Source: Neoscytalidium dimidiatum (lineage: Eukaryota; Ascomycota; Dothideomycetes; Botryosphaeriales; Botryosphaeriaceae). From it: 64,000 nucleotides of DNA. The translations under genes and the position numbers were made by a program. The stretch is from assembly GCA_037367355.1 (NCBI GenBank), contig CM074695.1, positions 4,809,948-4,873,947 on the forward strand. Direction: 5' to 3'. This document shows, one piece after another, positions 33,817 through 45,621 of the stretch. The notes beneath the pieces are model-generated. The model did not search any database, was not told where the DNA came from, and saw only the letters and a program-made list of their open reading frames with translations. Numbering within the stretch: position 1 is the stretch's first letter; each line of letters starts with the position of its first letter.

Positions 33817-35655
33817 ATGGATCCAATGGGAGAGATCCACTCCACCGCTCGCGCCGAGAGTGTAAGGTCAAACGCCGGCACCCAGGATGCAGAGCGGATC
33901 GGCGCTGGCAGTAACAGCAGTAAAGACTCCATTGACCCGGTAGACATCGAAAAGACAAGTGCCCATGTCCCAGACGCGTCGCAGGCCCAGGCTCCCAACC
34001 CAGCGGACTGGGACGGGCCAGATGACCCGGATAACCCACACAACTGGAGTCATGCCAAGCGGGGGTACATAACCTTGGTCGTTGGCTTAATAGGGTTCAC
34101 TGTGTGAGTACGTCTCATCTTTTGGTCTTGATTACAGCTGACATGCTTTAGAACCCTTGGATCATCCGTATACACGCCTGCTGTCCCCGAGGTGATGCAA
34201 AAGTTCGACGTATCCAGAACAGCCGCACTTCTCGGCCTCTCTCTGTACACCGTTGGACTGGGCTTTGGCCCGGTGCTTGCCGCACCTATCAGCGAAATCT
34301 TTGGGCGGAACCTGGTCTACAGAACATCCATCCCGGTCGCCGCACTCTTCACGCTCGGCGCCGGATTCTCCAACAACCTCGCCTCTCTGCTCGCATGCCG
34401 TTTCTTCGCCGGATTCTTTGCTGGACCAGTTCTTGCCGTTGGAGCTGGCACCAATGCCGACATGTACATTGAACGTTACGCCACCATCGGTGTCACTTCG
34501 TTTGTTGTCTGGCCGTTTGCGGGGCCTTCGTTGGGGTTCGTATCACAACAGCAATTGTCTGCGATATCGCTAACTTGAGCCAGTCCCTTCATTGGTGGAT
34601 TCGTGGCGCAGTACAAGAACTGGCGGTGGAGTCAATGGGTCATCTTATTTGCGAGTACCGCGATCTACCTCATGCTGCTCTCCATCCCGGAAACTTACAA
34701 GAAAGCAATTCTCAAAAAGCGTGCGAAGCGTCGTGGTCTCCCTCCTCCACCCACCGGTGGCCCTCAGGGTGCCGCGGCCATCAAATTCCTACTTACTGTC
34801 ACCCTTCTTCGACCAGTTCACATGTTGTTCACTGAGCCCATTGTCTTCTGCATCAGTATTTACGTGGCTTTCGTCTTCTCGATTCTTTTTGCCTTCTTCG
34901 CAGCTTTTCCTATTGTGTTCGGACAGGTCTATGGGTAAGTGGAAGCAGACCCTGGGCAGTAAACCGGCCAAATGCTGAATGAATCAACTGCAGATTTGAC
35001 ACGGCTCAAACTGGGCTCACGTTTCTCGCCGTGGGTCTTGGCGTTCTCCTCGCAGCAATCATGGCCATCGTCTGCGATCTGTATTTCTACCAGCCAATAT
35101 ACCGTCAAGCAATGGCTGCCGGGAAAAGGGCCACAGCACCGGAGCACCGGCTTTATGTCTCCATGATCGGATGCTTCGGAGTGCCAGTGGGCGTGCTGTG
35201 GTTCGCTTGGTCTGCACGGGCAAGTGTGCATTGGGCGAGCTGTGTCGTTGCTGCGGTGCCGTTCGCCTGGGGAAACTTGAGTATTTTTGTCAGCATCGCG
35301 GCATGTACTTTATCGGATCAGTACTAACATTAAAGCAGGTCGGAACATCGCAGTATCTCGTGCAGTCGTATGGGCCGTTGACCGGCGCCAGCGCGATAGC
35401 TGCAAATGGCCTGGCGCGATACACTCTCGCCGCAGCCTTTCCACTCTTTACCGTTCAGAGTAAGCGATACAACGCGAGGCTTTAATGTGGCGCAGAGGCT
35501 GACCTGTTGTATCAGTGTATGAGAAGCTCGGTATTCATTGGGCGACAAGTTTGCTTGGATTCATATCACTGGCTATGTTACCCATTCCTTGGGTTCTGTT
35601 CAAGTGGGGCCCCAAGATCCGTGCGAAGAGCCAGTATGAGACTGTCGATGCGTGA
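33817..35655 (+). CDS. MFS transporter, DHA1 polyamine/drug type
   Basis: Predicted 525 aa from six exons: 33817-34103, 34152-34535, 34584-34934, 34994-35288, 35339-35459 and 35516-35655. Introns are 48-59 nt; intron 4 has a perfect TACTAAC branch site. The cytosolic N-terminus ends in DDPDNPHNWSHAKR, the usual lead into helix 1 of this fungal family. SSVYTPAVPEV and ISEIFGRNLVYR (motif A) follow, then PSLG-PFIGGF and the second-half marker SYGPLTGASAIAANGLARY. Twelve membrane helices are expected. Relatives (Tpo1/Flr1-like) export polyamines, drugs or secondary metabolites across the plasma membrane. The P450 gene starts 617 bp downstream in the same direction. Confidence 0.92.
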
Positions 35656-36272
35656 GATATAGAGGCGATTAAGATCAAATAAGATGGGATAGGATAGAGC
35701 TAGAGCGGAGCTTTGTGGAGGGCGTTAGGAATTTAGAGGCAGTTTTGTGAGCCTACGGCTCGGATTCCGGCTCCTCCCCGCATGGGAAGAAAAAGAGCTT
35801 CTTAAAATAACAGTAATTCCCATATGAGCGCTTTACAAGATTATCGAATATGCCGAAGTGCATTTCCCGTAACCCAGCTTAGAGTTTATTTTGTGCTTTA
35901 TGTAGTTAGAGCACGCCCGTACCGGGAATACCCTCCCGTTCCCAATGTTTTTGGCAAGGTCACACTTTGTCGACTTCCCGGAAATACCCTACCGGGTAAG
36001 TTTCAGAGTCGGCAAATGCGTGTTTGTCTTTCCGAGAGCACCCGCTGGAGTTTGATCGTGTATTGCGAGCGAATCCCGTTGGCTTTCTGCAATGCAATGT
36101 CCTGAAGTAACACACAAAGAACAAGTTTTCCCGGCAGTAAATTTCCGAATCCTCTGGACCCGATTATATAAATTCCAGGTCACGCAGGCAAACTGGCATA
36201 GCTCAATTGTTTTCCAGGCTTGCTCTCCTCAGTCACGAGTTTACCTGTTTTGCTTCTACGTCCCAGCCAGCC
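35656..36272. other. Intergenic between MFS and P450 genes
   Basis: No gene is seen. The right end is the P450 promoter, with a TATA-like box at 36165. Confidence 0.45.
36165..36171 (+). promoter_or_regulatory. TATA-like box of the first P450 gene
   Basis: TATATAA lies about 102-108 bp upstream of the ATG at 36273. Confidence 0.45.
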
Positions 36273-38026
36273 ATGACAGGGTCGGATATCTTGCTCAGAC
36301 CCATTTCGATATTGCTTTTCATTCTAACCAATATTGCCATCTATGCGGCAGTCAAAGCTTACCATGTTCGAAGATCCATCAACAACCTACGCAAACAAGG
36401 CTTAGTATGCAACGCTATTCCCGTTAGTAATGTCTAATGTCTAATGTCTGATTCGAGCTTTTGAGCCCGTCGCGGAATGGAATTGGGTCTTCGGCAGTAT
36501 GACTACACTGAAGAAGCATCTGAATATGCTGCCGGACCAAGTCGATATAAAATATGCATTGACCGAGATGGCCCAGAGTGTATCTGGGTGCGGCGTGTAC
36601 GTCGACCTATGGCCATTAACGCTACCGATTCTTGTTCTTTCGAACCCAGCGATGGTTGCTCAGAGTAGAGACTACGGCGACCGGCCCGTTCGACCCCGTG
36701 GAGTTAACTCGGATTTCGAGCGAATCACGGGAGGTCCAAATTTGTTGACTATGCCCAATGCGCTATGGAAACCGTGGCGAGCGGCTTTCAATCCTGGATT
36801 CAGTTCTTCTTGCTTGCTTCAGCAGACCACTGCAGTTGTGCAGTGTGTTGAAGGCTTCACAGAGACTCTTCGCAAGCGTGCAAAAGAAGGCAATTTGTTC
36901 AAACTGGCAGAGCACACCATCCGCTTAGCTTTGGACGTCATTGGTATAGTTGTGCTGTAAGTCATGTTTCAGAAACTCTCTCGTGATGCTGCTGATCTGG
37001 ATCAGTGGTAAAGAATTTGACTATCAAAGGAAGCAGGCTACTATCCCGAATAGTCTTCGTGCGATAATAGCGCATACATATGTCAGGACGCTCAATCCTC
37101 TGAAGAAAATTAATCCTATCTCATCTATCCTCCTAAAATACCACGATCATGTTCTGAATAAGGAAATCGGAGCTGAGCTGGAGAAGTGCTTCGCCGAACG
37201 CAAAGCCGACCGTGCTTCTAAAGCTCCAAGCAGACGTACTAAATCAATTATTGCATTGACTATGGACGTATACATGAAAGAGAATGAACAGGAAAAGGGG
37301 AAACTTGATCCAGCTTTCAAGCTCCACGCAACCTCTCAACTCCGCCTGTTCATGTTCGCTGGCCACGACACGGTTTCCAGCACGATAATCTACGCGTTCC
37401 ACCTCCTTTCCCAGAACTCCTTCTGCCTCAGCCGCCTCCGGGCCGAACACGACGAGGTCCTAACTACGGATATCGCCTCAGCAGGCCTGTGCCTGTCCAA
37501 TGAACCTGCCCTTGTCAACAAACTCCACTACACGACAGCTGTAATCAAGGAGACCCTGCGCCTTTACCCTCCTGGCGGATCCGCTAGGGTAGGCGATCCC
37601 AACCTCGTTCTGACAGGTGCCGACGGCACGCGCTACCCCACCGAGAATATCACGGTGTTCGGCTTGCACTTTGCCATCCACCGGAACCCCCGTTTCTTCC
37701 CCGATCCTGCTTCCTTCATCCCGGACCGCTGGCTCGTCGCTGCGGACCACCCGCTCCACCCGCCTAAGGATGCCTACCGGCCGTTCGAACTGGGCGCACG
37801 GAACTGCATCGGTCAGACCCTAGCGATGCTTGAGATCAAGCTCGTGTTGGCCCTGACGGCCAGAGAGTTCGACGTCGTTCCGGCGTACGAGGAATGGGAT
37901 CGGTTGCATCCGGGCGGGAAGAAGATCAAGACGGCTTTTGGAGAACGCGCGTATCATGTGGTCGGGACGGCTGTTGGAGGGCACCCGGCAGATAACTACC
38001 CATGCCGTGTGATTTCGAGGAATTGA
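36273..38026 (+). CDS. Cytochrome P450 monooxygenase (first)
   Basis: Predicted 553 aa from exons 36273-36422, 36466-36956 and 37006-38026; introns of 43 and 49 nt. One N-terminal membrane anchor (ISILLFILTNIAIYAAVK) points to the endoplasmic reticulum. Diagnostic motifs are the I-helix FAGHDTVSS (about residue 335), the K-helix ETLR (about 396), the PDRW motif, and the heme-binding FELGARNCIG with the axial Cys near residue 481. All are intact and length is normal. It resembles the fungal class that includes sterigmatocystin-pathway StcB-like and trichothecene-type P450s. A tailoring oxidation is likely but the substrate is unknown. It follows the MFS gene and is followed by two broken oxidoreductase genes. 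Confidence 0.93.
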
Positions 38027-38397
38027 TTGGGAAGACGGTTTACTTGGTGGTGGAAATGATTGAAGGCGTCTAAGAGCTCGATCTTTTAAATGTCATGGTA
38101 ACAGAATTGGAACGCGATCTCTAGACCGTTCCATGGTTCTCAGCGTTAGCCGCGCGTAGTTTTTAACAATATTGCATGTTTTCGACAATGATAAGTACGA
38201 TACCATAATTTGTGATCAATTCGACGCGCGATTGATGGTAGTGGATCCATTCTCAGCCGTATAGCGAAGCCAGTCGCTATGGATCACGAATACATGCGCT
38301 ACTCGAAATTCCTCGAGCCAGGTTAAGACAAATGAGCCAGCTGGGAGTCTTTAGCCCAACCGAGCTGATCAGTCACTAGCGTGTTCGGAGCCACAGT

Positions 38398-38960
38398 TTA
38401 CTCTCTCCTTGTCTTCAATTCATCGACATCCCAATTGGCCCACACAAAGTCCCCTTTCAAGGAGTCGCCTTCCGCTTTAGACAGTCAGACTAAAAAGTAC
38501 CCAGCGAGGTCCGCTGCAGATATAGTCAGCCACCAAGATTTACTTAACAAGTAAGGGATTGGGATGACTCACGCTCATCAATCCACACTGCGATACCCTC
38601 TAACTTTTCCATCCCGGACTTGATCAGTATATCCGACTTGAGCACACCCGGCTGGATATTACGGAATTGATAGCTAGTCAATGCCGCCGGGGCCTATGGT
38701 TCTGACTTGGGGAAAAACACGATTGATATCCGCCTCGCTTGAGACATCGTCTGGGATGGCGGTGACTTTTGTGGAAGGGTGCGTAGCTTAGATGTGAGAC
38801 GCAACGGCTTTCAGAGAGGCGAAGCACGGCCAATCATCATAATTTGAGCGGCATCGGCCTAAGTAAATGACTTTACCAGACCAGTTCCGATACCGCGACC
38901 GCCACCGGTAATGAAAATGGTTTTGCTGGAAGCAGAAAGCTGCGGACACCATCGGCCCGT
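38398..38960 (-). pseudogene. Short-chain dehydrogenase (SDR) remnant
   Basis: The minus strand begins SSKTIFITGGGRGIGTGLVKSF, with the SDR nucleotide-binding motif GGGRGIG. It then carries in-frame stops (after KSFT, in ASPL-stop-KAVASHI-stop-ATHP) and continues TAIPDDVSSEADINRVF to IGPGGID. About 100 residues expected next, including the catalytic Tyr-Lys, are missing. Sequence resumes FRNIQPGVLKSDILIKSG, keeps a recognisable intron (GTGAGT to GCAG), then DLAGYFLV-stop-LSKAEGDSLKGDFVWANWDVDEL, the usual SDR C-terminus. It is clearly non-functional. Most stops can be derived by single C-to-T or G-to-A changes from CAG, CAA, CGA or TGG. It lies back-to-back with the aldo-keto reductase fragment. 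Confidence 0.8.
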
Positions 38961-39090
38961 ACTACTGCCATCGTGTAGATCAAAAGACGCCGATCGAGCA
39001 CACGGCGCACGCTACGGCGGAGCTCAAAGTGTGCGTCCTTCTGCACCACTACCACCGCCATAAAGATAAGCACCGACGGCGACAACCAGC

Positions 39091-39715
39091 GAGGGGAAAA
39101 TCAAGTACATCGGCCTATCCGAAGTCTCAGCGAAGACTCTGCGCCGCGCACATGCGGTCCATCCGATCAGCGCGGTGCAGATCGATACAGCCCCTTCGCG
39201 TTCGATATCGAGGGCCCGGCTATCGGGCTACTTGCCGCCTGCCGCGAGCTGGGCGTCGCCGTGGTGGCATACTCGCCGCTGGCACGCGGCCTCGTCACGA
39301 GCAAGTACCGCGCACACGAGAAAGACATGCGTCAACTTTTCCCGCGCTTCTCGCCTGAAAGCTTCCCCAAGAACCTCGCGCTCGTAGATCTCCTGCATAG
39401 GATTGCCAAGAATAAGGAGCATACACCTGGGCAGTTGACTCTGGCGTAGTTGATGGCGTAGGGAGACGACATTTTCCCCATTCCTGGGTATGAGTTGTCC
39501 GTGATTGTGCTGCGCGAACACGGATGAAACGTGTTCGTTTGCTGATTATATTTGGGTGCAGGATGAGGAAGATCAAGTACCTCGAAGAAAATGCCGGGTC
39601 CGTCAATTTGAAACTAACCCCGGTTGAGGTGGCCGAGATCCGCAAGGCCGTGGGACAGCGCCGATGTCGCTGGGCAAAGGTAGCCGTCGGGAATGGACTT
39701 CGGTTTGCTTGTTGA
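39091..39715 (+). pseudogene. Aldo-keto reductase remnant, 5' truncated
   Basis: Similarity begins abruptly at [21 protein letters not shown], in the middle of an aldo-keto reductase, so roughly the first half with the catalytic Tyr is absent. A frameshift follows VQID near 39185, and the protein continues in another frame as [19 protein letters not shown] and [16 protein letters not shown]. Two TAG stops replace the expected Trp and Gln in LTLA-stop-LMA-stop-GDDIFPIPG. An intron-like break follows (39488 to about 39561), then MRKIKYLEENAGSVNLKLT and a short end. Both stops fit G-to-A or C-to-T changes. Parent enzymes reduce aldehydes or ketones with NADPH. Confidence 0.8.
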
Positions 39716-41648
39716 TACACCGGAACTGTGGGTGTTGGATGCTGAGTTGCGGGCGGTTTCTGCGAGATAGAGTGGAGGGTATAGTCGTCCTCCATCAAGA
39801 GTCTACCATTCGTCATCTCTCGCTTGGCAAGTCTACGATCGGTCGATGTTGGTTGGGTCTCGTGACAAGATTGTCCGCAGGGGTTCTAAATATTGACGAT
39901 GAGTTACGTTGGCCCTTGATAGGTGAATCAATTAAGGATGGCCTATTTGCAAGTATGCAGCTGCTGCCAAGTGCTGTTCCACGTGGAAGACATATCCCGA
40001 ACCGGATGCGGTAAATCCAGCGCTGCAGAGTTATATGGGGAATTATGCTGCAAAGGTTAAAACAAGCGAGACGCGTGCCGATTCTTGCCGGCCCCGGGCT
40101 GGGCCGCGAGTGCATCACGTAGGCTCCACCCGGCTCCGAAGCAATGGGAGAGCAATTTTAAACCGAGGACCAGCGCCTCGGTCAGAATGGTTTTCCGAGG
40201 GATTTCGCGCCGGTTCGGTCTGTGATGGGAAATGTGGAGAAGAATGGGCGAGTGTGAATCAAGGCCGCCTCTGACAAAGCAGCCGTGTGTTGATGACGGA
40301 GGAGCACTTGGATGTCCTCGCATAGTGGAACGAGCAAATAGACTATAATTTAAAGATTTAAGCAGTCCTATAAAGCCTAGATAGATCCCCACACCAGGCC
40401 TTGCGCAAGCAGGAGAGGAGGCCTGCAAAGACCTACCAGCCAATCACGAGTAGGCAGATAGACGGGGCGAACCGCGTGGCTCCTCATTGGGAGAAGGGCT
40501 GGCTCTGGTCCTTTTATCCATGCCGCTGGTTGTTCCGTTTCGGCCCCACCACCATCGGACTTTGTCGCTTGAACGTCGGCCTTTAGCCAATGCCCGAAAC
40601 GGCTTACACGCAGTTGGCAGGTCCCGAGTGAGGCGACGGGGATGCCATGGCGTAACACTTTCCATCTCGTCCGTATTGAGAGACGAGAAGGGCGACGGGA
40701 AGATCAAGTTGCAGCAGCTCGCGTGTGATGGTCGGCCCACGGCGGAGATTACCGCTCCTTTCAGGGTACGAGTCGGGCGCGCCGCGGCCGCCCTGTCAGC
40801 AAAAACAAAAAGAAGGACGCCGCCCCTGTGGTCATGGGCTCGCTGGAGCTCCCACGCGGGCCAAGGCGGTCGTATGATGGACTGTCGGTGCTTGGCGTGA
40901 AGGCTCGAGGCCGGGGAGAACAGAGGGCTGACGCGGCTTCGGCGGTTCCGAGAAGGGAGTATCGAGTGTTTTCAATACACCCAAACGATCTACCTGCATT
41001 AGAGCGCGGAAGAAACAGATGTTCTTGTCCATGGTGCCTGCAGCCGCGCCGCCTGTGCCGAGGGGACGCATGATCACTCGCTGTGGCCGGCTGTCTCTTG
41101 GGATGAAGGCTTCGAGAGCTTCTCCATCACGGCCGGCTTGGCCTGCATAGGCGGCCCAGCGAGGCACCGATCGCGTGGGCGACGAGCGCGGGCGAAGTGA
41201 CAACGAGGTGGTAGAATCTTCACGTCACCCCACGACCAGCGTCGCATCGGCGGCACATACCGGACCGGGTGATGGCACGGATCAGATTAGATCCGGCGAC
41301 AGCTTCGATTTAAGATTTATTGGCGGAACTAAGGTGGTGGCGGTGGCGCCTTTTATGCACCCGTCCCGCCTGGGCCCAATTCTCGGAGCGTAGCAGCGGG
41401 TCTGATTCGCCTGAGATGCGCCGACTTCGCGGACCCACGATTATCTTATCTTATTAGATGAAAATGCTGCTCCATGCCAGGCCTCCGACACCGTGGGCGA
41501 CCGTCGTCGGCAAAAACTCTGCTAGTCACTGTCCTGCAGGACAGCGAGCGGGTAGATCATTTAAGCTCTCGGGGCTGCCCCGTCTTGCTTGCATCCCAAG
41601 CCTTCCCGACAACTCTCTTGGATCCGCCTGTGCCGCAATTGCGCCAAT
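39716..41648. other. Long intergenic region upstream of the siderophore transporter
   Basis: About 1.9 kb with no supportable gene. Several frames near 100 codons overlap on both strands in the GC-rich part (40440-41380). The right end holds the transporter promoter with a GATA-motif cluster. Confidence 0.4.
41441..41459 (+). promoter_or_regulatory. GATA-motif cluster upstream of the siderophore transporter
   Basis: TTATCTTATCTTATTAGAT contains two overlapping-type GATA sites on the minus strand (GATAAGATAA), about 190 bp before the start codon. Fungal siderophore genes are known to be repressed by GATA factors such as SreA/SRE/Urbs1, whose fuller site is ATCWGATAA. The match here is to the core only, so control by such a factor is a suggestion. 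Confidence 0.35.
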
Positions 41649-43589
41649 ATGGGCATTCTCGACAACATCAGGGGCCGCAAGGATGCCGTCGTCGCTGAGG
41701 CCGCTCTCCAGCCCGAGAGCGAGCCCAAGACCGATCCCAAGACCGACGCCTCTGTCGACCATCCGTCCGGCAGTGACTCGGATACGCTGAGTCTCGAGGC
41801 TCGCAACGAGCGCGAGGTCCAGCAGCATCCGGACCAGGTCACCAAGGAGGCTCAGGAAGGTGTGCAGAAAGTCGAGGCTGCTGCCCTCGTCTGGAGCAAG
41901 ACCACCGTTTGGTGCATCTACGCATGGTGTGTTTTTATCCAATCCCCCCAACCCCGCAGTCCTTACAACCGACTGACCACGCTCCAGGATCTGGGTTTGC
42001 TTCTTCATGCTGGCCTTCCAGCAGTCAATTGGCAACAATGTCAACTACCTTGCCTACTCCAACTTCCAGACCGCGCCTCAAATCTCGACCGCCAACATCC
42101 TGGCCAGCATCATCGGCGGTGTTCTGAAGCTGCCCATCGCGAAGTCTCTCAACCTCTGGGGCCGTGCTGAGGGTTTCCTCTTCTTTGTCGCCGTCTATGT
42201 GGTTGGCATGATCATCATCGCCGCTTCAAACGGACCCGACAGCTATGCTGCCGGATACGTACTGTACTGGATTGGCTACGACGCCATCTACCTGATTTTG
42301 GATGTTTTCATCGCCGACACTTCGGGTCTGCGCAACAGAGCCTTCGCTTTCGGCTTCGTCAGCACACCCTTCATCTGCACCGCGTTTACTGGCCCCCTTG
42401 CTGCACAGTCGTTCATCAAGATGACCACATGGCGCTGGGCATATGGCGCTTTCTGCCTCATCATGCCCGTTGTCTTCGTCCCGCTCGCCGTCGTCTTCAA
42501 GTACTACCAGCTCAAGGCCGAGAAACTGGGCATCTACAAGAAGGAGTCCAGCGGCCGCACCACGACGCAGTCCATTGTGCACTACCTCAAGGAGTTCGAC
42601 AGTGAGTTTCCCTTATTCCACCGTATTTGCTGCATCCACTAACCCCATAACCAGTCGTCGGTGCTTTCCTCCTCATGGCTGCCTTCGTTCTATTCCTCCT
42701 GCCTTTCAGTTTGACATCATACGGAAAGTCTGAATACCACAGCGCAACCTTCATCGCCATGGTCGTCATCGGTATTCTCCTCTTCCCCACCTTCTACGCC
42801 TGGGAAAAGTTCTTTGCGACCAAGCACTTCATCCAATGGGAGTTGCTCAAGGAGCGCACTGTCCTCGGCGCCTGCGTTGTCTCTGCCGTCCTCTACTTCA
42901 GCTTTTACTCGTGGGATCTGTACTTCTACTACTTCGTCATGGTGGTGTACAACCTGAATGTCTCCATGACCGGCTACATGACCCAGATTTACAACGTCGG
43001 CTCTTGCTTCTGGTCGCCCATCTTCGGTATCTGGGTGCGCTGGACCAAGCACTTCAAGTGGACCTGCTTCGGCTTCGGCCTGCCTCTGATGATCCTCGGC
43101 GCTGGCTTGATGATCCACTTCCGCGGCACGGACGACGACATTGGGTACATCATCATGTGCCAGATCTTCATCGCTTTCGCCGGTGGCACCCTGGTCATCG
43201 GTAACGACATGGCCGTCATGGCTGCTGCCGACCACGGCGGTGTTCCCATGATGCTGTCCATCCTCGGTTTGATGTCCAGTCTTGGTGGCGCCATTGGCCA
43301 GGCCGTCGGCGCTGCCATCTACAACAACACTTTCGGCGAGGCGTTGCGGGCCAAGCTCCCCGATGATCAGAAAGCCAACTGGGCCACGATCTCCCTGGGC
43401 GGTTACACTACTCAGCTCACCTACCCTGTTGGCACCCCGACCCGAGACGCCATCAACTACGCTTGGGGCTATGCTCAGAAGTACGAGTGCATTGCCGCTA
43501 CGGCTGTTCTCGCCCTCTGCATTCCTGCTATTGCCATGTGGAAGGACTACAATGTCGACAAGAAGCAGGTCAAGGGTACCGTCATCTAG
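41649..43589 (+). CDS. Siderophore-iron transporter (SIT/ARN, MirB-like)
   Basis: Predicted 608 aa from exons 41649-41926, 41988-42601 and 42655-43589; introns of 61 and 53 nt. A long acidic cytosolic N-terminus leads into [21 protein letters not shown], the helix-1 pattern of the siderophore transporter family. [26 protein letters not shown] and WRWAYGAF follow, and late markers include YLSV-like loops ([21 protein letters not shown]) and [18 protein letters not shown]. Fourteen helices are expected. These proton symporters import ferric siderophores across the plasma or vesicle membrane. The start is the ATG at 41649 ([13 protein letters not shown]). It converges with the DHA2 exporter, with 248 bp between the stops. 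No siderophore NRPS or acyltransferase is in the window. Confidence 0.93.
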
Positions 43590-43837
43590 ATTTTTTTGTC
43601 GGACAGTGCGTGGGGTTCATATAATCACTAATAATCAGAGATACCAAAACAAAAGCTGTAAATGGAGATAGGAGTAGATACTTAAGAGTTATTTTTCTTG
43701 TGCGCAAGTCTGCCCAATGCGCTATGTCCATCAAAAAAAGCAGTGAGCACACGAGAAGCATGCATGCGAACATCAAACGCTTCTCTTTTCGAAGTTGATG
43801 AGGAGTGTGCTCCAACTTTGACTCTCCTGAGCGTTCC

Positions 43838-45621
43838 TCACCTCTCGACTATCGGCTCAACCTCTTCCTTCCTGATCCCTGTCTTCGTTTCGGTGTGCTC
43901 GACAGTCAAGACAGCCCTCTTGATGAACAGCGTAGCCACGACGCCGCACGCCGCCAACCCCGCATACATGATCCACATGTTCCTCAAGCTCCAGGCGAAC
44001 GCATCCCTGACCACCTCTTGCTGGGCAGCATCCGCAATGCCCGCGATTGTCTCCACGTGCGCCGCGGCCTCGGGCCCGGCAAGGGCGGCCGCGTCGTCGG
44101 CGCTCATGCCAGCCCGCGTCAACGTGCCCTCCCGCAAGCTCATCCCGTTTTGGAAGACGGCACCTCCGACGACGATGCTCAGGGAGGTGGCGACGTTGCG
44201 CAGGAAACCCAGGGTAGACATGGCGACAGCGACGTCGTGCTGGGGAACGAGGGCCTGGACGGCGATCCCCGGCGGCTGGAAGCACATGCCGATGCCTACT
44301 CCAGCCAGGACCTGAAGGCCGACGATGGTGGGGATGCCGGTGCGCGCGTCGAACAGCACGAACAGCGCGATGCCGACCGTCGTGAGGGCCATGCCGGCCT
44401 GCAGCGCCTGGCGGTACTCGCCGGTGCGGTGGATCAGCACGCCGGTCGCGGCGGCGGCCACCGCCTCGGTGACGACGAGCGGCAGGATCAGCAGGCCGGA
44501 GCGCGACGGCGACGCCAGCTTCGACGCCTGCAGGTACAGCGGCAGGTAGTACTCGGCGGCGATGAAGACGAACCCTTGGATGAAGGTGGCCACGAAGGCG
44601 GCTACGTTGGAGCGCTGCGCGAACAGCCGCATCGGCATCAGCGGGTACTCCGCGAACCGCTTCTCGCTGACGACGAAGAAGACGCCCATCACCACGCCGA
44701 AGACCAGCAGGCAGATGACCTGCGCCGATGACCAGGCTGCCACGACGCCGCCGAAGTTGAGCCCGAGGAGGAGCATGAGGGTGAGCCCGAGCATCGTCGC
44801 CGTGCCGAGCCAGTCGATCGCGCGCAGCCCATCCGTCAGCCGCGTGCGCGGGTTGTGCACGTCGAGGAAGAGCGTGATGAGCAGTAAGGCCGTCCCCGAG
44901 ATGGGCAGGTTCAGCCAGAAGATCCACCGCCACGACGCCTGCTCGGCGAGCACACCGCCCAGCACGGGGCCCATGCCGCCGGCGAGCGCCCACATCACCT
45001 CGGTCAGCCCCTGAAACAGGCTGCGCTGGCGCAGGCTGAAGATGTCGGAGATGACGATCAGGACCAGCTGGATGATGCCACCGCCGATGCCCTGGAACGC
45101 GCGCCCGACGATGAGGGACGTCATCGTGCGGGCTGTCGCGCACACAATGCTGCTGAGGAAGAAGATGAACAGGCTGGCAAGCATGACCGGCTTGCGGCCC
45201 CAGATGTCCGAGAGCTTTGCCCAGATGGGCATTGCAGCTGCCTTTGCGAGGAGGTAGGCGCCGCCGATCCAGGTGTATCCCGAGGCCGAGTTGAGCTGGG
45301 ATGTGATGGTTGGAATGGCGGTGGAGATGATTGTCTGGTCAAGGGCGGCGACGAAGAGGGAAAGCTGCTGAAGGTTAGTATTGTGGACTCGATCGAGAGC
45401 GTTTGGATAGGAGGGGGGGTGCTGAAGTACAGGCGCATGGTCTTCCTGAATTAACGTACATACAGAGCCGTAAGAATGGCAGAAAGTCTGAATTTGCTAC
45501 GGGACGGCGGTTGGCTTTCCACAGCAGGATTTTCCACCTCCATTGGCTCCATGGCGTTGGTCTCTTGAGGGGCGCGATGCTCCACAGCGCGGGAGATCTC
45601 CGATCCTTGTTCCTGACCCAT
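43838..45621 (-). CDS. MFS drug exporter, DHA2 (14-TMS) type
   Basis: Predicted 562 aa from exon 45621-45460 (cytosolic N-terminus MGQEQGSEIS to FRLSAILTALY) and exon 45364-43838, with a 95-nt intron whose acceptor lies in a CAGCAG doublet, so the exact edge may shift by one codon. Helix 1 reads LSLFVAALDQTIISTAIPTI, the fungal DHA2 signature. AKLSDIWGRKP is motif A and GRAFQGIGGGIIQ is motif B. GGMGPVLGGVLAEQASWRWIFWLN is the motif-C region of antiporters. Relatives export toxins, azoles and secondary metabolites, and several protect the producer. Codon use is strongly GC-biased, giving a 300-codon antisense shadow. It sits tail-to-tail with the siderophore importer. Confidence 0.93.

Noticed and set aside
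43857..45143. 428-codon Arg/His-rich second frame on the minus strand inside the DHA2 exporter, with a similar plus-strand shadow.
   Set aside because: These overlap an intact 14-helix transporter and have the residue bias of out-of-frame GC-rich DNA.
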